The notes under the pieces are model-generated. The model had not been told where the DNA came from, did no database searches, and was given only the letters and a program-made list of their open reading frames with translations. A DNA stretch of 64,000 nt from Mya arenaria (taxonomy: Eukaryota; Mollusca; Bivalvia; Myida; Myidae): NCBI RefSeq assembly GCF_026914265.1, contig NC_069130.1, forward strand, positions 3,928,001-3,992,000, read 5' to 3'. Of the stretch, positions 29,101 to 36,960 are shown piece by piece. Both the position numbers and the translations under genes were made by a program. How positions within the stretch are numbered: position 1 is the stretch's first letter; every line of letters begins with the position of its first letter.

Positions 29101-29414
29101 CCAGTCTTTTATACCCAACCAAAAAAATGAACAAATTTCAGACTGATTTTTAACCATTTTCTATTCCTGAAACCAGTCCGGCCTGGTCAAAATCATTCTA
29201 TTTCGGCAATTTGTTGGTTTATCGAAGCCATGGTCACAACGCATTTTGTGTCAATATTTCAGTATTGAATAATGACGCCATAAGCCCATAGGAAAAGGTA
29301 AAAGATGACCAAAACAAGTAAAATATGACCAAACCTCACCTGAAACTCTTTTACAACTTCTGACAGACACGGAAATCTCTCCGATATCCATCGGTAAAAT
29401 TTTGGAACTCCCAT
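3023..29414 (-). CDS. XRN1: 5'-3' exoribonuclease 1, 27 exons, C-terminus off window
   Basis: Degrades 5'-monophosphorylated RNA processively 5' to 3' in the cytoplasm after decapping (family knowledge). Twenty-seven exons splice in frame to 1,082 residues beginning [13 protein letters not shown], the family's invariant start. Exons from 5' to 3': 29340-29414, 22133-22264, 21572-21672, 21291-21388, 20291-20400, 19944-20054, 19652-19746, 18426-18685, 17594-17661, 17057-17179, 16668-16791, 16051-16159, 14922-15011, 13264-13420, 12845-12964, 12204-12373, 10775-10901, 10297-10493, 9925-10038, 7342-7416, 6935-7022, 6113-6184, 5129-5263, 4550-4692, 3901-4029, 3522-3608, 3023-3158. Phases agree at every junction and no exon has an internal stop, so the gene looks functional. 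The last visible residues correspond to the region just before the SH3-like domain. The SH3-like domain and low-complexity tail must lie left of base 1, because no matching exon is visible in 1-3000. Confidence 0.95.
3393..3485 (-). pseudogene. Decayed partial copy of XRN1 exon 27
   Basis: This intronic stretch aligns colinearly with 3074-3166 (exon 27 and its acceptor side), sharing CAGCTCC, CTTCTG, CACTCCAG, TGACA-ATTC-TGGA and GCTGTAA at the acceptor. Identity is roughly 70 percent by eye and the frame is broken. It lies on the 5' side of the real exon. Confidence 0.6.
4123..4290 (+). mobile_element. tRNA-derived SINE in XRN1 intron
   Basis: The head resembles a tRNA. An A-box-like GTGGTTAGTGCA at 4138-4149 is followed by TAACCGAGGTGCCC and a degraded B-box region. 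The body contains GGTTACTCCTGTTTCCC, like the conserved central block of many animal SINEs, and ends near ACTATCACGCC. No good poly-A tail was seen. The call is by pattern, not alignment. Confidence 0.5.
4792..4865 (-). pseudogene. Decayed partial copy of XRN1 exon 24 5' edge
   Basis: It matches 4640-4710 (first third of exon 24 plus its acceptor). Shared words are CCACAAAACCAGGG, ATACTGGA/ATACTAGA and GTCCTTTA at the acceptor. It sits about 100 bp 5' of the genuine exon in transcript order and is not open in frame. Confidence 0.65.
5003..5088 (-). pseudogene. Decayed partial copy of XRN1 exon 23 3' edge
   Basis: It aligns with 5131-5216 (3' two thirds of exon 23 and its donor side), sharing GGCTCCTC, TTGATTCT-ACA and GTGTCCA/GAGTCCA. 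It lies 3' of the real exon in transcript order. Confidence 0.6.
5636..6090. repeat. 37-bp minisatellite in XRN1 intron 22
   Basis: About a dozen copies of a unit containing ATGCTATCATGTTATGG and TGTTTAACAACGTCTTAT. Left-hand copies are diverged and right-hand copies nearly identical. The array ends 23 bp from the exon 22 donor. Confidence 0.85.
6263..6339 (-). pseudogene. Decayed copy of XRN1 exon 22
   Basis: It matches the whole of exon 22 (6113-6184) at about 70 percent by eye: GGCATGTACTC, CAGAGAG, CCAGCAGAAACCAGG, CTTGTCC. The donor-side GT is lost. It lies 80 bp 5' of the genuine exon. Confidence 0.65.
6759..6835 (-). pseudogene. Copy of XRN1 exon 21 donor edge with intact donor
   Basis: It is nearly identical to 6878-6954, the 3' end of exon 21 and its donor: TCCATGGTGCACTTGTT, CCCTACCTTAACAGTTGCC. 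On the minus strand it reads GCAACTGTTAAG then GTAGGG, a usable donor downstream of the true one. It is among the less worn of the exon-edge copies. Confidence 0.75.
8228..9810. mobile_element. Tandem-core element, ~155-bp units, in XRN1 intron 19
   Basis: A left block (GAGCCGTTGTAAGACAGCGC then ACTCGACTTCGCCGC) is followed by about seven units of 150-165 bp at 8560-9760. Units contain CAGGGGCCATAA, ATATGGAGTTAT and AACTGTGTGAAGTATTAAG. A right block (GACGCCGACGCCGGGGCGAG then AATAGTCGAGCT) closes it. ACTCGACT in the left block and AGTCGAG in the right are complementary. The architecture parallels the 1-1362 element but the sequence differs. Confidence 0.6.
10964..11850. repeat. 33-bp minisatellite in XRN1 intron 16
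   Basis: About 27 copies of a unit containing GCTAACTGGCTATGTAACA and ATGTACAAGACAAT. Because 33 is divisible by 3 and the unit lacks stops, long frames stay open on both strands (237 and 188 codons). These are repeat artefacts inside an intron, not proteins. Confidence 0.92.
11850..12141. repeat. 23-bp derivative array next to the 33-bp array
   Basis: About twelve copies of AATGCTTACTGAATGTACAA plus GAC. The unit is the 33-bp repeat with a 10-bp internal deletion (GGCTATGTAA region), so the array evolved from its neighbour. It ends 63 bp from the exon 16 donor. Confidence 0.85.
13484..13612. repeat. 17-18-bp minisatellite (GTTGTTCCAAGGTGAAG)
   Basis: Seven or eight copies of GGTTGTTCCAAGGTGAAG, including one inverted half-unit (GAAGGAACAACC) at 13552-13566. 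It lies in intron 13 of XRN1, between exon 14 and its decayed copy. Confidence 0.85.
13634..13680 (-). pseudogene. Copy of XRN1 exon 14 acceptor edge
   Basis: It matches 13379-13425: CTCATGTA-G, GTGGTGTGGGTAAAACCT versus GTGGTGGGTGTAAAACCT. An AG acceptor is retained (CATCTAG before GTTTTACACCC), but the frame closes within about ten codons at TGA. Confidence 0.7.
13724..14205. mobile_element. hAT-like MITE pair with CAGGGCTTTTTCT termini
   Basis: It starts CAGGGCTTTTTCT and ends AGAAAAAGCCCTG at 14205. A second inward terminus, AGAAAAAGCCCTG, lies at 13906-13918, so two overlapping or nested copies are likely. CAGGG-type ends suit hAT elements. No clear 8-bp target duplication was found. 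Open frames here come from A/T runs. Confidence 0.6.
15084..15250 (-). pseudogene. Two fragments copied from XRN1 exon 13
   Basis: The part at 15084-15125 matches the exon 13 acceptor edge (ACATAGCCTTCAG, then CATTGGAAAATACACA). The part at 15201-15250 matches the exon's middle (CCACTGTATTCCCCTCACA, then CAACCTTCAG). A third short match (AGCAGGATCCACTTTATTCC) lies at 15839-15870. All are 5' of the true exon at 14922-15011 and none is open in frame. Confidence 0.65.
15264..15703. mobile_element. 440-bp MITE with ~90-bp terminal inverted repeats
   Basis: The left end TGCGTCATAAATGCTACGTC and the right end GACGTAGCATTTATGACGTA are inverted copies. Similarity continues inward through GAAGACTTAAAACAAAGATA on one side and its complement on the other. 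It has no coding capacity and lies in XRN1 intron 12. Confidence 0.8.
15938..16008 (-). pseudogene. Decayed copy of XRN1 exon 12 3' part with donor
   Basis: It aligns with 16037-16109: TCTCATAC-C-AGTTT, TAGTGGCGTTTG, GGTGCCGG. In the exon's frame it reads RHPKRHYY then TAG, so it could not be used. A donor-like GTAGGT remains at the same place as the real GTAAGT. Confidence 0.75.
17594..22264 (-). CDS. XRN1: XRN1 exons 2-9: catalytic region CR1
   Basis: These exons hold the nuclease active site at the residue numbers used for animal XRN1. D35 and H41 lie in the [11 protein letters not shown] block and D86 in [11 protein letters not shown]. The 5'-phosphate pocket residues K93, Q97, R100 and R101 lie in [11 protein letters not shown]176 and E178 are in TPGEGEHK, and D206 and D208 in YGLDADL. 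The DD pair at 285-286 and the GNDFIPHLP block at 295-303 complete the metal-binding set. That all acidic ligands remain argues against a pseudogene. Exon 8 (18426-18685) is the longest at 260 bp. What I see is the motif set; the role of each residue is established for the family. Confidence 0.94.
18729..18819. mobile_element. Solo terminal block of the pearl-like element
   Basis: AGAAAGTTTCAGCCCGGACA, a GGACGGACGG run, TTTAATATGCCCACC and GAGGCATAA repeat the right end of the 1-1362 and 24.99-26.67 kb elements, without the core array. Confidence 0.7.
18857..18940. repeat. 29-bp inverted repeat (hairpin) in XRN1 intron 7
   Basis: Arms 18857-18885 and 18912-18940 are near-perfect complements (AGCTCGAGGGGTGAA and GCGAAAAGGTTCT; one mismatch), with a 26-base loop. 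It probably marks a small foldback element. Confidence 0.85.
19795..19885 (-). pseudogene. Two tandem copies of XRN1 exon 7 acceptor edge
   Basis: The junction at 19727-19772 (TTGCCAGGCCTAACATCATC plus TGAAACACAATACAGTG) recurs at 19796-19840 and, shortened, at 19861-19885. The period is about 67 bp. The copies keep acceptor-like CTG/CTA sites but only about a dozen bases of coding sequence. Confidence 0.75.
20650..20828. mobile_element. ~180-bp MITE with imperfect terminal inverted repeats
   Basis: The left CCGGTGTCCCTATTCACTAA plus TGTCTTGGGTCAGAGTTT and the right AAACTCAGCCTCAAGATG plus TTAGTGCATATGGAACACGG are inverted relatives. It lies in XRN1 intron 4 and has no coding content. Confidence 0.65.
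22265..24985. other. AT-rich part of XRN1 intron 1, no gene seen
   Basis: About 2.7 kb of low-complexity AT-rich sequence. Open frames are short and lack recognisable motifs. No mobile element with clear ends was seen. I treat it as plain intron. Confidence 0.6.
24989..26670. mobile_element. Complete pearl-like element with ~180-bp tandem core
   Basis: The left block GAGCTGTCACAGTATGTGAC plus GAATGCCCCCGAATGTGAC is followed by about nine core units (25130-26620), matching those at 1-1300. The right block has GGACGGACGGTGCG, TTTAATATGCCCACC and TTCGGGGGCATAA. ATGCCCCCGAA (left) and TTCGGGGGCAT (right) are exact inverted partners. One unit is cut short near 26410 and joined to a second CCATACAAGGG. 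It lies inside XRN1 intron 1. Confidence 0.75.
26679..27190 (-). mobile_element. TRIM-like LTR pair (~200-bp LTRs, 105-bp interior)
   Basis: Two direct repeats, 26679-26885 and 26991-27190, each begin TG and end CA. They share GCGATGC, AACAAGGCCAACAG, GCATGCTCAACCCTGAAGGG and GCCAATTTGCATATAACC. Read on the minus strand, each has a TATA box (TATATAAAGAC). The interior starts two bases after the first LTR with TGGTGGCAGTGATGGGA, a plausible tRNA primer-binding site, and ends in a purine-rich GGAAGGGAAAGTAG before the second LTR. These features define a terminal-repeat retrotransposon in miniature. No coding region is present and no clear target duplication was found. Confidence 0.7.
27290..27570. 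repeat. Inverted GGGCAAGT / ACTTGCCC repeats
   Basis: Palindromic TTGCCCGAACGGGCAAGTG at about 27350 and several GGGCAAGT or ACTTGCCCGAAAGG words up to 27560. It may be an eroded foldback element; the boundaries are uncertain. Confidence 0.4.
27754..28179. mobile_element. 426-bp hAT-like MITE
   Basis: Termini CAGGGTTTTTTCTGCCC and ATAGAAAAAACCCTG are inverted, and ACTTC flanks both sides. The interior is related in reverse to the 13.7-14.2 kb element (TTTGCTTTGGGAA-GGTCCGATAGTCGGACC). It sits within a 36-bp host sequence (AAGTGAACC-CTTCCCAAGTGTACC) also repeated on both sides. Confidence 0.65.
28383..29120. mobile_element. TIR element with doubled GGGTATAAAAGACTGG termini
   Basis: The left end has two direct copies of GGGTATAAAAGACTGG (28383 and about 28482, the first with one mismatch). 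The right end has the complement CAGTCTTTTATACCCAA twice (about 29018 and 29103). CGGACC-type words follow each. The interior of about 700 bp is AT-rich and non-coding. The element ends 220 bp downstream of XRN1 exon 1 in transcript order. Confidence 0.75.
29340..29414 (-). CDS. XRN1: XRN1 first coding exon (25 codons)
   Basis: This short exon falls below ORF-length cut-offs but is diagnostic. It encodes [14 protein letters not shown] followed by [11 protein letters not shown], then a GTGAGG donor. The Met must remain the first residue because the XRN1 N-terminus packs into the nuclease fold (family knowledge). It ends in phase 0 and joins directly to the exon at 22133-22264, which begins [13 protein letters not shown]. 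The 7.1-kb intron between them is filled with mobile elements. The start was chosen as the only ATG giving the family N-terminus, and there is no alternative first exon next to exon 2. Confidence 0.93.
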
Positions 29415-29688
29415 TTTCCTTTTAGATCATTAACTTGGGTCTGTACAATTCACGTACGAAGGAAAAAATACGATGCAAGTTTCTATTTTCGTTGTGCAAG
29501 ATTGAAAACTATATCAGTGAAAAACACTACACCGAACCATTACATAGGCTACACACAACTGATACTAGTGCGATGCTAAAGCCCGGAATCCGGTATCGTC
29601 CGGTATACAGTATCATTTTCCGATACCGGATCATATTGACACCAAAATTGGGTGATAACGGGTAATCATCAGATGCTAATTAAGGATC

Positions 29689-29821
29689 AAAATTCGACTT
29701 TTTGCATTATATTGGGGTATGGTATGCAATGGGGCTGTTAAAATTTGTGGAGTCCGAAGGCATAATTTTGATCAGCGCCATTGCATACCATACCCCCAAT
29801 AAAATGCAAAATGTCGAATTT
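29689..29821. repeat. Foldback with ~44-bp arms upstream of XRN1
   Basis: Arms around 29689-29731 and 29777-29821 (AAAATTCGAC, TTTTTGCATTATATTGGGG, TATGGTATGCAATGG and their complements) form an imperfect stem with a loop of about 45 bases. It lies 275 bp upstream of the XRN1 start codon, in probable 5' flank. Confidence 0.8.
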
Positions 29822-30149
29822 TAATACTTATATTTACATTTATTTTAATGTACATTTCTGCTAAAATATATAGATTATTCAAGAGCATTTTCTCTATTTT
29901 TTTTCTTTCTCTCGTTGTTCTCAGCGGTGGGTAAATTAATTAGAACAGCTACAGTAACCTTACTCTAAAAAAAAATGAATGCGCCGAAAAAATAGTTCCT
30001 TATTCATGGGTTTAATTTCTTTATTTTCAAGGAAAAGTATATTTTAGCAACGTATTATAACTGTATAACAGCTAGAAAAACAACAACAACTGGAGTTATG
30101 AAAACTAAAAGAAGAAAACAACAAACATATCGCCACCTACAAAGTTCTC

Positions 30150-30640
30150 AGAACCTGACCAGGCTGGAACCATTTTTGCCATTTAGGGGACGCTATACCC
30201 TACAAGATGCACTCGTCGGGGTGTCTGGGATGTTATTTGGTAACCGGTTTCTAGCGCGTCAAAGTATGCCCAAATTCGCGACATTTCGTACTTTAAACGC
30301 GCTCCCATATAGCTCGTAAGGGGGATGGGAGTAATCTCGAAGATATCTCCGGAACCAAAAATGATAGGAGGTTGGTACTGGTATTGAAATTTAGGTCTCT
30401 TAATTCCCTGCGTCATTGCGTCACCGTTTTCATTCGCATACAATGCTATTTTATACGCTAAAATGCCGCAAAAAATGCCTTAATATGGGGTAGGCAATCT
30501 CGAAGATATCTCAGCATCCCTGCACCTGACTAGGCTGGGACCAATTTTGCCATTTAGGGGGCGCTATACCCTACAAGATGCACTCATCGGGGTGTTCGGG
30601 ATGTTATTTGGTCACCAGTTTCTAGCGCGTCAAATTACAA
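30150..30640. repeat. Direct repeat of ~120 bp, 369 bp apart
   Basis: 30152-30272 and 30521-30640 share GCTATACCCTACAAGATGCA, CGGGGTGT, GGGATGTTATTTGGT and TTTCTAGCGCGTCAAA. ATCTCGAAGATATCTC also occurs twice (30333 and 30498). The open frame on the minus strand here has no recognisable domain. Confidence 0.7.
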
Positions 30641-30682
30641 GTTGTGTCAGTACCACTTGGCAGATATCATTTCGTGATGAAA

Positions 30683-31808
30683 TATAATAATAATAATAAT
30701 AATAATAACTTTATTTAAAGAAGGTAACACATTAAGACATAGGCATCATATTATAAACAAACATAACACACGACTTATTTACAATGTGGCCTTCTGAAAG
30801 AACATACACACGCACACACACATAAATGCTTAGAATGAAAACGTAAGCATAAATTTATGTTATTTCAAAAGGGTACGTACTAAAATGTTATACGAAAACA
30901 TAAAGAAACATGAATATAATACATTAATTATAAGATCAATGCCGAACAATACATCAATTTGTACCTAAAGGTTAACAAATCGTATCATTAAAATTTATTA
31001 ACTGAGTAAGTAGGACAGTCACACATGTATTTAACACCTTAATCGAGATATATATAATGTAAAAACAATAGTCATGGAATTATGCGTACAATTCTTACAA
31101 CGGTTTTTGCAATTGATGATGTAAAAAGAACTTCTTGCAGCAGGCTTTAAATGTATTTTCCGTGTTCGATTTACGTATTCGTTCTGGTAAAGAGTTCCAA
31201 ACTGACCCGCTGTAGCATGCAAACGAGTGTTTCTTGTATTGAGTTTTATGTCGAATGTGGGCAATGTCTTGTCGCGTAGAAGATCGTAATCCATATCTTG
31301 TATTGTTTGATAACTTTATAATGTCTCTTATATAACTCGGTGTAAGATTGTTAATAGATTTATATACCATAACAGCCGTTTGATATTTGCAACGGTATTC
31401 AAATTGAAGCCATTCTAATTGTTTAAATAATTCATGCGATGGCGTTCTAATAGGCTTAAAGAGAATAATTTTAGCAGCTCTTTTTTGAAGCATGGTTATT
31501 CGTTTCGTATGCGTTTGCTTGCTTTTCCCCCAAACACTACAACAATAGTCAAACATAGGAAGTATATACGATTTATAAAACAAATGTCTCATTTGATCCG
31601 TTAAAAAGTAATTAAGTCTTTTTAAAAGAGCTATCTTTGCAGTTACTTTCTTGCAGACAAAGTCAACTTGCAGGTTCCATGACAATGATGAATCAATAAC
31701 AATTCCAAGCAATTTCTTCGAAGTTACATATTGAGTTATCTTTACTATTTGTTTAAAAAAAAATACCAACTCACTTTGGTTTTCCTTCCCCCAACCATAC
31801 AATATCAA
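30683..31808 (-). mobile_element. 5'-truncated non-LTR retrotransposon, RT C-terminus
   Basis: An uninterrupted 237-codon frame (31095-31808) matches the end of a LINE reverse transcriptase: KKLLGIVIDSSLSW, ALLKRLNYFL, YILPMFDYCCSVWG and RITMLQKRAAKIIL. The pattern is the thumb-like region downstream of the catalytic YADD in CR1/jockey-type elements. The catalytic palm is absent. The 3' untranslated part ends in AATAAAGTTATTATTATTAT at 30683-30715. A matching 3' tail lies at 60.6 kb. Confidence 0.8.
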
Positions 31809-31809
31809 G

Positions 31810-32130
31810 GCACATAAATATAAACACTATTTTGTGCCAGTTTATTGAAACATATATGGTATATCATTGACCGGCTAGGCACGAATGTGTAAGAGGACCG
31901 CGTCGTTAACAAATTTCATGCAGCTAGTTGGTCGTTGGAACCAATATAGAACAGAACATCACTGACGAGAAATAATACGTGCTCATATATGTAAGGCGAT
32001 CGGCGAAACAATACATGGAACGAAAGAAATTTAGTATTTAAGAACACAATATGTTATATTGTAACGAATACATTAATTTGATTTTAAAGAAAATGAATCT
32101 TAATTAAACCTTGAGATGTCAATACTTGTT
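31810..32130. other. Unassigned intergenic sequence
   Basis: AT-rich. No coding signature, repeats or element ends were recognised between the two LINE remnants. Confidence 0.5.
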
Positions 32131-32453
32131 TATACTTGCTTTTTTATTATTTCATTAGCTGTATATACAAATACAGAGAGGTTTTTAACTATGTCAACAT
32201 TCTTTGACATGAAAAGCTTAATGGTTTTAAATATGCGTGGATTTCTACAATAATTTCTGGGCAGGTATCTTTGTCCAGTTTCGAAATACAAATTACATTC
32301 AAAAAGGAAGTGAAACTCATCTTCTAAAATGTTGAATGATGCACAAGTCTTATCAACAAGTCAATAACTGTATTATTCCATCTCCCAGTTTCCATGATTC
32401 TAAGCCTATGCGAGGATAATCTGAATTTGCTGATAGCGTTCGTTTACCTTTCA

Positions 32454-32556
<103 letters not shown>

Positions 32557-32569
32557 GATAACACATTTT

Positions 32570-32627
32570 AACATCCTCGGCACCCCAACGTATCATATCT
32601 TATATCATCTGGGGTGCCGAGGATGCA
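32570..32627. repeat. Hairpin with CATCCTCGGCACCCCA arms
   Basis: CATCCTCGGCACCCCA at about 32571 and TGGGGTGCCGAGGATG at about 32610 are exact complements around an AT-rich loop. With the (TA)n tract it forms the inserted segment. The same motif, with flanking ATGATACG, recurs at 62.72 kb. Confidence 0.85.
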
Positions 32628-33244
32628 TTTTAAATACAATTGGGAATTATTTTGGAAAATATTCTGATACAATAAGGCCCTAAAACTCATTAAGTCTACC
32701 ATGAACAATTTTGACAAAGTTATCTGTCTTTGTTTAAAATGTATAAAAAATTAAGGGACTTTGTGATAACCAAACATGATAGAATCCCAATGAACGTAGA
32801 ACAAAGTTTACTTGTTTAGCCCAGTTATGTTTTACAGGACTAATTTCAATATATTCTAACATAAGTTTATATGCATGTATTGTGTTCCGGCGAACAAATT
32901 TCTTTACACCGTACTTAATCATATCTAATGTACTTAACGTCGTAAGATCTACTCTTCCCGTCTCTGATAGGATAAAGTCGTTTTGTGTACAAGTTTTTAC
33001 TGAAAGCATATTTTTGATAAATTGGGTATGTATTCGTTCTATATATATTCTTTTCATGGAGCCCCATACTTTAAACCCATACACCAAAACTGGCTTGATA
33101 TCTTTTAAACAGTTCAATTTTATGATCAGGAGTAATACTGGATTTTTTTTTGAATATTGTATTGTTCACTTTGAGCTTGACCAGCTAGTGGTTTGTGGCC
33201 TGCATAAAAGATCCTCACTCAAAATCTGTATGTAAAACTTGAAA

Positions 33245-34290
33245 TCAGTGCAAACTTGCATATACACACATCATAGTCACTGCAACCTGGCATATATACA
33301 CACACAACATAGTCAGTACAATAGTGCATAAATACACAGCAAATTCAGTGCATACTTGCATATACACACATCATAGGCACTGCAACCTGGCATATACACA
33401 CAACATAGTCAGTACAATAGTGCATAAATACACAGCAAATTCAGTGCAGACTTGCATATACACACATCTTAGGCAGTGCAAGCTGGTATATACACACAAC
33501 ATAGTCAGTACAATAGTGCATAAATACACAGCAAATTCAGTGCAAACTTGCATATACACACATCATAGGCAGTGCAAGCTGGCATATATACACACACAAC
33601 ATAGTCAGTACAATAGTGCATAAATACACAGCAAATTCAGTGTAGACTTGCATATACACACATCATAGGCACTGCAACCTGGCATATATACACACACAAC
33701 ATAGTCAGTACAATAGTGCATAAATACACAGCAAATTCAGTGCAGACTTGCATATATACACATCATAGGCAGTGCAAGCTGGCATATACACACAACATAG
33801 TCAGTACAATAGTGCATAAATACACAGCAAATTCAGTGCAGACTTGCATATACACACCTCATAGGCAGTGCAAGCTGGCATATACACACAACATAGTCAG
33901 TACAATAGTGCATAAATACACAGCAAATTCAGTGCAGACTTGCATATACACACATCATAGGCAGTGCAAGCTGGCATATACACACAACATAGTCAGTGTA
34001 AGCCTGCATAGACACACAAGATAATCATCGCAAGCTTGCATAAATACACAGCATAGTAAGTGCAAGCTTGCACATACATCATAAGCAGTGCAAGCTGGCA
34101 TATCCACACAACATAATCTGTGCAAGCCTGCATATATACATACAAAATAGTTAGTCCAAGCTTGCATATACACAAAGCATAGTCAGTGCAAGCCTGCATA
34201 AACACACAACATAGTCTATCAGTGCAAACTTTCATATACACGCAGCATAGTCGTCAGTGCAGGCTGGCATACACACACAGCATAGTCACA
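33245..34290. repeat. ~96-bp tandem array built of three ~32-bp subunits
   Basis: A unit contains AGTCAGTACAATAGTGCATA, CACAGCAAATTCAGTGCAGA and TTGCATATACACACATCATA, then GCAAGCTGGCATATACACAC. Each third has the form AGTGCA-AGCTTGCATA-TACACAC. The array is regular to about 33990 and more diverged to 34290. Open frames on both strands are repeat-driven. Confidence 0.85.
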
Positions 34291-35038
34291 ACATGCGGAA
34301 ATACTCGTTGTCCATGTCATCAGCGCATAGCCTATCCCCTTTCAACGACGTTAATGGGAGTTATTTGCTACGCCACTCGTGAACATATGTTTTCTGTGAC
34401 CACTCGTGAAATAAAATACGACCTTACATTGAATTCAACAAATATTCTCTATGTCATTTAGTATTCGTTTTGTTTGCTGATGTCTCACTCACTTACAATG
34501 GAACATCTTGACATGTTTACCGTTAACACCCCTCCCCCACTTTTTATGTAATCATTTATATCTCGTTCTCTCACGCTGGAGTCGGCATGTGTGAAAGGCT
34601 ATTGCGCATATACGTATGACGGTATTTTTTAGATAAGCGAATAGTTTTGTTTGTTTTTTTGTGTTTGTTTTTTTCAGTTGAATGGCTAAACCTGAGTGAT
34701 TGTAGTTCGTTGTGGTTGCCTCGGTGGTAAGTTGGTCACCGCTTCCTCCGGGTATGGCTCAGCTGAACCACTACGCGTGTGTGATATTTGTTGTGTGGAG
34801 CGATTGTCAATGTTTCTTTCCCTTTCTTTGACAGAAGGAATTTGCTTATGCTATCAATTTTTGAATTTTCATCTTTTCCATGTTTTATTAATATGTCACA
34901 ACCCGTGTCTTAGAATTCAACGAATACAACGCACGCATCAGACTTACTAAATCTTTAGTCCACGACCAGATCCGCGAATATTTAGAAATGTTTTTATATT
35001 GTCAACAATGTTAGCAAACAGACGTTTTTACAGCAGCT

Positions 35039-35498
35039 TTAAAGGGGCTAGACACCAGATGTTCCCAAAATCGGCAATACATTATTTCCACAAAACAAGC
35101 CTATAATTGATATTATTGTGAGCTAATATGAGGCCGATAATACATAATTTTACACGATTTAAAGAATATTTTGACGCTGTCTCAGCTGAGTTTACCCGTT
35201 TAAAAATAGCGCATAATGGTTTCCCAGTGTATGGTGTGTAATGTGTATATAAAGCATGTGAAAATTACGTGAATAGAACATATACATATACCTACGCGTT
35301 TTTAAATGAACTGGGATTTACATGGTTGACAACACCAGTAAATTTAAAACCGAAAAAAAATCATAAACGCGAAAGAAGCACGCGGGTAAGCGACGTGTAA
35401 GATTCAATGCATTCTACTCAACGATATCAATTTTATGTACGTTTTTGAAAGTTTTCTTTTTTCTTGCACTCATATTATTTGGTGTCTAGTCTCTTTAA
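35039..35498. mobile_element. piggyBac-like MITE flanked by TTAA
   Basis: TTAA then AGGGGCTAGACACCAGATG on the left, and TTTGGTGTCTAGTCTCTTTAA on the right. Ends are inverted and the flanks are TTAA. The interior is non-coding. The preceding 34.29-35.04 kb stretch holds no gene I can support. Confidence 0.7.
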
Positions 35499-36369
35499 TG
35501 GCCCACCAACGCGACACAATGGCAGTGGCCACATACTGGGATGATAATTGGCCAGTTGCAGGTTCATTATACTGGCGCAGTACTAACAAAGCTTTGAATA
35601 TTAATGGTCTAGTACTGACCCTTGCTGGATATGCCCTTAATGTGCGAGTCAGTGTCTCATTCTGCAGTGTCTCATAAACTGTCCAGTACTGGCCCCGTGC
35701 AATGATGACCGCTGTCACATGTATCTTTAATTTTCGTTATGAACCAAATTTCGTATCACAATCTGGTAATAAGAAATGTCACTGGGAGTGATGCCTGCTC
35801 CCTGAATACAGAAGAGAATGAGAAGGCAACACTTAAGTTAATGATCGTAATTTTATCTTTTGTACAGTTGAAGTCAATACCTCAAGATATTTTTTTTGAG
35901 ATTTATGGAGAAAAGGAAACAAATATGTATAAAAAAAATCAAAGGACTGTTACTCTAAAAATAAACTGCAAAAATAATGTTTCTTTTGCACATCACTTGT
36001 TTGTGTATGTGTATAACGTTTGAAGTCAATACCCCAAAATTATATTTGAGCAATTGAGAAAATGAGAGTTCTCCTATGCTCCAGGATGGACGTACGTGTA
36101 TAAGGAATGAAGGAATAGGTACTCAATACAGTACCCATTCGTGTGTGCGGACCTGCGGATGGACGGACAGAGGTAAGGACGAAACAAGGTGTTTCCTATA
36201 TAGCACCTACCATCACGTGGTAGGGGTATATCCTCTAATACGTTAACTTATTATAAACTAATCAATGAGAAAACGACTTCAACGCCTTTCAACGTTTACA
36301 ATATATCACACAAAAGTCTTAATGAGCATAGAGATTGCACTTTCAACTGCATTTAAAATCAATTTTCAT

Positions 36370-36960
36370 TCCAGCTCAAAATTTATCATGTCATAGGCGT
36401 AACATAAAATTACAGTGCAACTTCAATACTACCCTGCGGCACACCATACAGGACTTGTTTAAAATCAGATGAAACATTGCAAACAAAAACAGTTCGTTTC
36501 CTCCAAGGAAATACTACTTTAACCAATCGATATTCTGGACATCACGTAATTCCACTATACCAAAACAGAAATCATGTTCCACAGGATCAAAAGCTTTCTG
36601 GAAATCTAACATTACCATGCCTGTAAATAATCCTTAGCACTATTACTTATAATGTGATCCATCAAGTGTACACTGCAGGCAACTGTGAAATTACTACAAT
36701 GTATTTCACAACATGATTGTAATTCATTAAATATAATTTATTATGTAGTGTGTAAGCATATGTTTATAAACATTTAGATACAAAATTAGCTTTATTATTT
36801 CCAACTTCAAGGTTACTGTTAATATACAAGGGTTTACACGTGCAATTTCCATGTCTTCAGTTAAATTGTACAATATATCTGGTAGAAGCTTCCTTCAAAT
36901 GTTAAGTGGGAATGTCACCTAGACCAGTTCCTTTAGCTTAATCCGTGACACGTTCTAAAA
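36370..36960 (-). pseudogene. Degenerate LINE reverse-transcriptase palm
   Basis: Minus-strand fragments in different frames follow the polymerase order: KGTGLGDIP...HLKEA, MEIARVNPLY, GMVMLDFQKAFDPVEHD, YGVPQGSI, then CYAYDM where the catalytic YADD should be. The YADD to YAYD change, several stops and frameshifts make it inactive. Its family appears to be the CR1/jockey type. Confidence 0.65.

Noticed and set aside
30183..30443. 86-codon minus-strand frame upstream of XRN1
   Set aside because: No recognisable domain, and it overlaps a duplicated non-coding segment.
33324..34241. Cys/Tyr-rich and His/Thr-rich frames of 60-100 codons
   Set aside because: They are products of the 96-bp tandem array read on either strand.
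34690..34950. 84-codon plus-strand frame with Cys-rich start
   Set aside because: No domain or splice evidence; it lies between a satellite-like array and a MITE.
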